Below are positions 59,221 to 64,000 of a stretch of DNA of 64,000 nt, one piece after another; position 1 is the stretch's first letter, and every line of letters begins with the position of its first letter. The notes under the pieces were generated by a model, which was not told where the DNA came from, ran no database searches, and was given only the letters and a program-made list of their open reading frames with translations. Both the position numbers and the translations under genes were made by a program. Origin of the DNA: Arthrobacter_H sp030452125 (GTDB lineage: Bacteria > Actinomycetota > Actinomycetes > Actinomycetales > Micrococcaceae). The stretch lies in the NCBI GenBank assembly GCA_052379645.1, contig JBQSYU010000009.1; one strand, given 5' to 3'.

Positions 59221-61956
59221 GTGGCATCACTGCTAGAACGCGTCCTGCGGACCGGCGACAAGAAGACCCTGAAGCAACTGCGCGGATACGCGCAGGCCAT
59301 CAACCTGCTTGAGGACGAATTCCGGGCCATGTCGGATGCGGATCTGCGGGCCGAAACCGAGGACTTCAAGAAGCGCTTCCAAGAGGGCGCTTCGCTGGAC
59401 TCCTTGCTGCCCGAGGCCTTTGCCGCGGTCCGCGAGGCATCCGACCGCACGTTGGGCATGCGTCACTTCGACGTCCAGCTCATGGGCGGGGCGGCCCTGC
59501 ATCTGGGTGACATCGCCGAAATGAAGACCGGTGAAGGCAAGACGCTGGTGGCGACCGGGCCTGCCTATCTCAACGCCATCTCCGGCAAGGGCGTGCACAT
59601 CATCACGACCAACGACTACCTCGCCGAGTACCAGTCGGACCTGATGGGGCGCGTCTTCCGCTTCCTGGGCCTGACCACCGGCTGCATCCTGGCCAACCAG
59701 GATCCTTCGGTGCGCCGTCAGCAGTATGAAGCGGACGTCACCTACGGGACGAACAACGAATTCGGCTTCGACTACCTGCGCGACAACATGGCTTGGAGCA
59801 AGGATGAACTCGTCCAGCGCGGCCACAACTTCGCCATCGTTGACGAGGTCGACTCCATCCTCATCGACGAGGCCAGGACCCCGTTGATCATCTCGGGCCA
59901 GGCCCAGGGGGATGTGAACCGCTGGTTCAGCGAGTTCGCCCGGCTGGTGACCCGCCTGGACGTCGACACCGACTACGAGGTCGACGAGAAGAAGCGCACC
60001 GTGGGCGTGCTGGAGGCGGGGATCGAAAAGGTAGAGGACCACCTGGGCATCCACAACCTCTACGAAGAGGCCAACACCCCGCTGATCGGCTTCCTGAACA
60101 ACGCCATCAAGGCCAAGGAATTGTTCAAGAAGGACAAGGACTACGTCGTGATCAAGGGCGAAGTCATGATCGTCGACGAACATACCGGCCGTACGCTGGC
60201 GGGACGCCGCTACAACGAAGGCATGCACCAGGCGATCGAGGCGAAGGAAAACGTCGAGATCAAGGCGGAGAACCAGACGATGGCCACGGTCACATTGCAG
60301 AACTACTTCCGTCTGTACGCCAAGCTTTCCGGCATGACCGGTACCGCACAGACCGAGGCGGCCGAGTTCATGGGGACCTACAGCATCGGTGTCGTGGAGA
60401 TCCCCACGAATAAACCGATGGTGCGCAAGGACCAGTCGGATCTGATCTACAAGAACGAAATCGCCAAATTCGATGCCGTCGCCCAGGACATCGTGGAACG
60501 CCACGCCGCCGGACAGCCGGTGCTGATCGGTACCACCAGCGTCGAAAAGAGCGAATACCTCTCCCGCAAACTCGCCCAGGAGGGCGTGCGCCATGAGGTG
60601 CTCAATGCCAAGCAACACGCCCGTGAGGCCGCCGTCATCGCCCAGGCCGGCAAGAAGGGTGCGGTCACCGTGGCCACCAACATGGCCGGCCGCGGTACCG
60701 ACATCATGCTCGGCGGCAACGCCGAGTTCCTCGCCGTCGCCGACATGGAGCGCCGTGGCCTCGACCCCGAGCGCGACTCGGAGGAATACGAGCGGATCTG
60801 GGACGACGTGTTCGCCGCCGCCCGCGAAAGCGTGAAGGCCGAGGCCGAGGAGGTCCGCGGGTTGGGCGGTCTCTACGTCCTGGGCACCGAACGCCACGAA
60901 TCCCGCCGTATCGACAACCAGTTGCGCGGCCGTTCCGGACGTCAGGGCGATCCGGGGGAGTCCCGTTTCTACCTGTCCATGACCGACGAACTGATGCGGC
61001 GCTTCAACGCCAACGCTGCCCAGCGGATCATGAACAACCCCTCGATGCCCGAGGACATGGCCCTGGAGTCCAAGATCGTGTCGCGGGCCATCGAAACCGC
61101 CCAGGGCCAGGTCGAGTCGACCAACGCCGAACAGCGCAAGAACGTCCTGAAGTACGACGACGTCATGAACCGCCAACGCGAAGCCATCTACGGCGACCGC
61201 CGGCGCATCCTTGAAGGTGGCGACCTGCAGGAGCAGGTCCAGCACTTCCTGGAGGACGCCATCAAGGCCATGGTGTCCGAGGCGACGAGCTCGGGGCACG
61301 GCGACGACTGGGACTTCAAGCAGTTGTGGACGAACCTGGGGCAGTTGTACCCGATCGCCTTGACCATCGAGGAGGTCCTGGAAGAAGGTGGCGGCCCCGG
61401 CCGCATCACCCCGGAGTTCCTGTACGAGGAAATCCTTTCCGACGCCCGCGTCCAGTACGAGGAACGCGAACGGGCCATCGGTGCCGAGAACCTGCGTGAA
61501 CTCGAACGCCGGGTGGTCCTGAGCGTGATCGGACGCAAATGGCAGGAACATCTCTACGAGATGGACTACCTCAAGGAGGGCATCGGCTTGCGGGCCATGG
61601 CCCAGCGCGACCCGCTGGTCGAATACCAGCGCGAGGGCTACGTGATGTTCCAGACCATGATGGAGGCCATCCGCGAGGAAAGCGTCGGCTTCTTGTTCAA
61701 CCTCGAGGTCGAGGTCGCCGCACCGACCCCGGTGTCCTTGCCCGGGGTCACCGACGGACGCTCCAACACCACGACGCCGGTGCTCAACACCCCCGGCCTG
61801 GATGCGCCGGCCCCTCCCTCGACCTTGCAGTACACCTCACCCAGTGAGGACGGGGAAGCGGAATCCCGGGTCGAGCGGTCGGCCTCGGCGGCGGCCAAGA
61901 CCAAGGGCAAGGCCAACCGGGCCGAGCGGCGCTCGAAGAAGGCCAAGCGCAGCTAA
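59221..61956 (+). CDS. secA: Preprotein translocase ATPase SecA
   Basis: The ATP-driven motor that pushes unfolded preproteins through SecYEG. The 911-residue product has Walker A MKTGEGKTLVA (near residues 101-111), AYLNAISGKGVHIITTNDYLA, the DEAD-like VDEVDSILIDEARTPLIIS, the preprotein cross-linking domain, and GRGTDIMLGGN, RIDNQLRGRSGRQGDPG of the second nucleotide-binding fold. The C-terminal tail is basic (AKTKGKANRAERRSKKAKRS) and lacks the Cys cluster that binds SecB in proteobacteria. GTG at 59221 has GGAG seven bases upstream; the in-frame codons before it lack support. Confidence 0.96.
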   Translation: MASLLERVLRTGDKKTLKQLRGYAQAINLLEDEFRAMSDADLRAETEDFKKRFQEGASLDSLLPEAFAAVREASDRTLGMRHFDVQLMGGAALHLGDIAEMKTGEGKTLVATGPAYLNAISGKGVHIITTNDYLAEYQSDLMGRVFRFLGLTTGCILANQDPSVRRQQYEADVTYGTNNEFGFDYLRDNMAWSKDELVQRGHNFAIVDEVDSILIDEARTPLIISGQAQGDVNRWFSEFARLVTRLDVDTDYEVDEKKRTVGVLEAGIEKVEDHLGIHNLYEEANTPLIGFLNNAIKAKELFKKDKDYVVIKGEVMIVDEHTGRTLAGRRYNEGMHQAIEAKENVEIKAENQTMATVTLQNYFRLYAKLSGMTGTAQTEAAEFMGTYSIGVVEIPTNKPMVRKDQSDLIYKNEIAKFDAVAQDIVERHAAGQPVLIGTTSVEKSEYLSRKLAQEGVRHEVLNAKQHAREAAVIAQAGKKGAVTVATNMAGRGTDIMLGGNAEFLAVADMERRGLDPERDSEEYERIWDDVFAAARESVKAEAEEVRGLGGLYVLGTERHESRRIDNQLRGRSGRQGDPGESRFYLSMTDELMRRFNANAAQRIMNNPSMPEDMALESKIVSRAIETAQGQVESTNAEQRKNVLKYDDVMNRQREAIYGDRRRILEGGDLQEQVQHFLEDAIKAMVSEATSSGHGDDWDFKQLWTNLGQLYPIALTIEEVLEEGGGPGRITPEFLYEEILSDARVQYEERERAIGAENLRELERRVVLSVIGRKWQEHLYEMDYLKEGIGLRAMAQRDPLVEYQREGYVMFQTMMEAIREESVGFLFNLEVEVAAPTPVSLPGVTDGRSNTTTPVLNTPGLDAPAPPSTLQYTSPSEDGEAESRVERSASAAAKTKGKANRAERRSKKAKRS

Positions 61957-62531
61957 CCCAACTGCAGATCGACTACGGTCCAGTGTCCGTGTCGCCGCTC
62001 CACCCGGAGAGCGGCGGCACGGACACGGTCGTTTTCGGCCACCACCAGACTCGCCTCGTAGGCGCCGGTGGCCACCGGGCAGAGCCGGGTCCGTCTGATC
62101 GAGGTGTTGCGCCGGGAGCGGGTTCCGTCATCGGGTCGGGTCGCGTTGATCAGGGCGACCCGGCAACGGAGCTTCTCGTACTGGCCGGCCTCGAGCCAGC
62201 GGGCCAGCTGGTGGACCGGTCTGACCCCCGTCATCGATTCGAAGGCCGCCAGGGCAACCATGCGCACGATCGTCTGCACATGGGCGACTTCCTCCCGCCG
62301 GGACGCCTCCGCGGCGTCGTGCCGTGCCGGTGGAACCCTGGGGTCCGCAGCGGACCCGTTCGAAGTGCTGGCGGGGTAGCGGGGTGTGGTTGCCGGGAGC
62401 AGATCGGCGAATTTGCGCACCGGCAGGGGGCGGATCATTGCCTCCGGTGTTCCGGCGGAAAACCCCGGTCCGATCCCGGGGCCGTTCACGGGGCCCGGCG
62501 GCGGGGGTTCCGGTTGTGCTGACTGGCTCAT
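61953..62531 (-). CDS. Rv3235-family protein
   Basis: A 192-residue protein of the actinobacterial Rv3235 family (function unknown). The first 90 residues are Pro/Ala-rich and likely disordered; the C-terminal domain has VQTIVRMVALAAFESMTGVRPVHQLARWLEAGQYEKL, RTRLCPVATGAYEASLVV and ALRVERRHGHWTVVDLQLG. No catalytic motif is visible. Its stop overlaps the end of secA on the opposite strand. AGGAG precedes the ATG at 62531. It follows the LysM gene after five bases, so both are co-transcribed. Confidence 0.8.
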   Translation of the reverse strand: MSQSAQPEPPPPGPVNGPGIGPGFSAGTPEAMIRPLPVRKFADLLPATTPRYPASTSNGSAADPRVPPARHDAAEASRREEVAHVQTIVRMVALAAFESMTGVRPVHQLARWLEAGQYEKLRCRVALINATRPDDGTRSRRNTSIRRTRLCPVATGAYEASLVVAENDRVRAAALRVERRHGHWTVVDLQLG

Positions 62532-62536
62532 GGCTC

Positions 62537-63340
62537 CTACTTTCCGTTGTGGTCCAACTCGGCCGGAGGCCGGGTCAAGACGGTTCCGATGGACAACAGG
62601 TTGGGGTCCGGGCCGATGGCATCCCGGTTGGCGTGGTACCAGCGGGGCCAGGCATGGGCGATTTGTGCGTCACTGGCTCCGGGCCCGGCCATCCGTGCGG
62701 CGATCCGCCAGAGGGAATCCCCGGCGCCGACCACCACGGTCCTTCCCGGTGCGGGGGCATCGGCCGGACTGCCCATCAGCCGCTCCATCGGTGCTGCCGG
62801 CCGTTCGGCATTCCACCGGGGGGTGGGTAGCTGCCGTTCGGTCCAGGACGCCGTGGGCACCGTGGACCGTGGGTCCTGGAGTGCCAGCTCCGGTACCGCG
62901 ATGCGGAAGGTGGCAGACGAGGCAGCGACGGGGGGAACCGGTGCGAGGGCGTGGGCGGCCGGGACGATCAGGAGTTGGGTGCCGAGCAGGGCTGCCGCCG
63001 CCCGGCGCATGAAGACCGGCGAAAGCCGTGCGGTGCGATCGGCGCCCGCCGTCCGTCCTCTCCGGCGTAGGAATTCACTGAGGCAGGCGGCCAGGAAGCT
63101 GAAAATCCACCACCCGATGACCGCCAGCCCCAGCACGACGCAGCAGAGGGCGGCGCTGCGGTCCCAGCTGGCGGGGGAGCGCGTCGCCGCATCGCCCCAC
63201 TCGGGTCCGCCGGACAGTCGGATCACCGCACAGAGCGACAGCAGGATCGTGCAGAGTCCGATCAGGACCCCGCTCACCCCCGAGGCTGTCTGCCGGGGGT
63301 CACCGGTCGGTCCTGGAACCATTTCCATCACTCTTTTCAT
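62537..63340 (-). CDS. Membrane protein with C-terminal LysM domain
   Basis: A 267-residue protein with three hydrophobic stretches in the first half (SGVLIGLCTILLSLCAVI, ALCCVVLGLAVIGWWIFSFLAA, AAALLGTQLLIVPAAHALA) and a C-terminal LysM-like domain: VVVGAGDSLWRIAARM and LLSIGTVLTRP, with a long insert between. LysM binds peptidoglycan N-acetylglucosamine, so the domain should lie outside the membrane. The start is uncertain: ATG at 63340, 63328 or 63322, none with a good Shine-Dalgarno. The region before it carries a 10-base periodic repeat. Confidence 0.75.
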   Translation of the reverse strand: MKRVMEMVPGPTGDPRQTASGVSGVLIGLCTILLSLCAVIRLSGGPEWGDAATRSPASWDRSAALCCVVLGLAVIGWWIFSFLAACLSEFLRRRGRTAGADRTARLSPVFMRRAAAALLGTQLLIVPAAHALAPVPPVAASSATFRIAVPELALQDPRSTVPTASWTERQLPTPRWNAERPAAPMERLMGSPADAPAPGRTVVVGAGDSLWRIAARMAGPGASDAQIAHAWPRWYHANRDAIGPDPNLLSIGTVLTRPPAELDHNGK

Positions 63341-63380
63341 TTGATGCAGTTTGATGTTATTTGGTGTTGATTGAGATCGA
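63341..63380 (-). repeat. Four 10-base T-rich repeats upstream of the LysM gene
   Basis: The stretch is a series of units of exactly ten bases on the plus strand: TTGATGCAGT, TTGATGTTAT, TTGGTGTTGA, TTGAGATCGA. All begin with TTG and they fade with distance. It is the AT-richest stretch of the right part of the window and lies directly before the LysM start codon on the minus strand. Confidence 0.55.
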
Positions 63381-63432
63381 GCATGGCACTCGGGATCCCC
63401 GCTGTCCAGAGCCGAATGGAAATCGGTGGGAA

Positions 63433-63438
63433 TAGGGT
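63433..63438 (+). promoter_or_regulatory. Candidate leaderless -10 of the last gene
   Basis: TAGGGT is followed by six bases (GGGCCC) and the ATG at 63445; no Shine-Dalgarno and no clear -35. Confidence 0.4.
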
Positions 63439-63444
63439 GGGCCC

Positions 63445-63999
63445 ATGCGCTGGGAATCACTATTCGCCGATCTGGAGTCCCAGCTCAATGCCGTCCGGGC
63501 GCGGGAGCGCACCGTGGAGATCCAGGAGATGGTCCGGATCGAGCGGTCCCAGCTGCGCCTCTGGGACTATCTCGCCGGCCAGACGGGCGCGGAGATCACG
63601 CTGGACCTGCTCTCCGGTCAGCGGCTGCGCGGGGTGCTGGTGCATGTGGGGGCGAATTGGTTGTCGCTGCTCGAGGGCCATGCCGAATACCTGGTGTTGG
63701 CTCCCGGCATCAGGTCGATCGAAGTGGCCGGAGAGCGTGCCGCGGTCGTGGACCAGACCGCGGTACGACGCCGGCTCAGCCAGGGTGCTGCCCTGCGTTC
63801 ACTGGTGCGCAACCGGGCGCGGGTCACGGTGTGGGCCGTGGACGGGGCCGCCTTGGGGACCGGGACCCTGGATCATGCCGGTGCCGACCATTTGCGCCTG
63901 GCCCGGCATCCGGCCGACGGGTACCGTCGCAGCGCCGAGGTCAGATCGGTTGCCCTGCTGCCATTCGCCTCGATCTCCGTCCTGCGTCATGAGGGCTGA
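63445..63999 (+). CDS. Conserved hypothetical protein, beta-rich C-terminus
   Basis: I do not recognise this protein of 184 residues. It starts with a helix of alternating charge (RWESLFADLESQLNAVRARERTVEIQEMVRIERSQL), followed by strands such as EITLDLLSGQRLRGVLVHVGANWLSLLEG and RVTVWAVDGAALGTGTLDHAGADHL that resemble a small barrel repeated twice. There is no membrane helix or signal peptide. The start is leaderless-like; it is divergent from the LysM gene across about 100 bases. Confidence 0.65.
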   Translation: MRWESLFADLESQLNAVRARERTVEIQEMVRIERSQLRLWDYLAGQTGAEITLDLLSGQRLRGVLVHVGANWLSLLEGHAEYLVLAPGIRSIEVAGERAAVVDQTAVRRRLSQGAALRSLVRNRARVTVWAVDGAALGTGTLDHAGADHLRLARHPADGYRRSAEVRSVALLPFASISVLRHEG

Positions 64000-64000
64000 T

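Noticed and set aside
59233..61551. 772-codon open frame opposite secA
   Set aside because: The plus strand encodes an unambiguous SecA; the antisense product has the composition of a reverse shadow.

Overview
The window is 64 kb of GC-rich bacterial chromosome from an actinobacterium, most likely a Micrococcaceae-type member of the Micrococcales (Arthrobacter/Micrococcus relatives). This rests on gene content and order: AdnA-AdnB-NudC-UvrD2, DUF2342 protease, PDZ/S16 protease and UPF0182 follow the same order as a mycobacterial block (Rv3193c-Rv3204 as I remember it), and MtrA-MtrB-LpqB-ComF-HPF-SecA follows another (Rv3246c-Rv3240c). Genes are dense, with 1-8 base overlaps inside operons, GTG starts are common, and there is no IS element, prophage or CRISPR array. 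It reads as core chromosome.

Left part (0-24 kb): a methionine ABC importer operon (metQ-metN-metI, minus strand). Next a DNA-repair block: a 3'-5' exonuclease divergent from an alkyltransferase-like protein, the AdnA and AdnB motor-nucleases, an APH-fold protein, NudC and UvrD2. Then an E1/ThiF-like protein divergent from a YgjP-type metallopeptidase, the DUF2342 protease, a PDZ-S16 secreted protease and the large UPF0182 membrane protein.

Middle (23.7-46 kb): two identical initiator tRNA genes flank a membrane cytochrome b and an acyl-CoA dehydrogenase. Then follow pspA with a TPM-domain gene (envelope stress), an HtrA-type protease, etfB-etfA-PIG-L deacetylase, an anti-sigma-like membrane protein, TrmL, a J-domain protein, a FolP2-type pterin enzyme with a RibD-like reductase, a cysteine desulfurase with MnmA (tRNA 2-thiolation), a CPBP protease, chorismate mutase, a MetE-like protein, a GNAT acetyltransferase, a second APH-fold protein and a dienelactone-hydrolase-like protein.

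Right part (46-64 kb): a five-gene minus-strand MoxR/DUF58/DUF4129/DUF4350/membrane-protein operon, then mtrA-mtrB-lpqB, comF, hpf, a YcaQ-type glycosylase and secA on the plus strand, then an Rv3235-like protein and a LysM membrane protein on the minus strand, and a last hypothetical gene.

Two patterns run across the window. First, many genes without a Shine-Dalgarno have a TANNNT hexamer ending 6-7 bases before the start codon, the signature of leaderless transcription. Second, most transcription units end in strong GC hairpins, some containing the stop codons. The points that most deserve a second look are the hpf leader (a possible leaderless 14-codon upstream frame whose stop lies in a 13-bp hairpin), the FolP2-RibD pair, the missing Fe-S ligands of AdnA, the orphan E1-like protein, and the J-domain protein with a degenerate NERD-like C-terminus.
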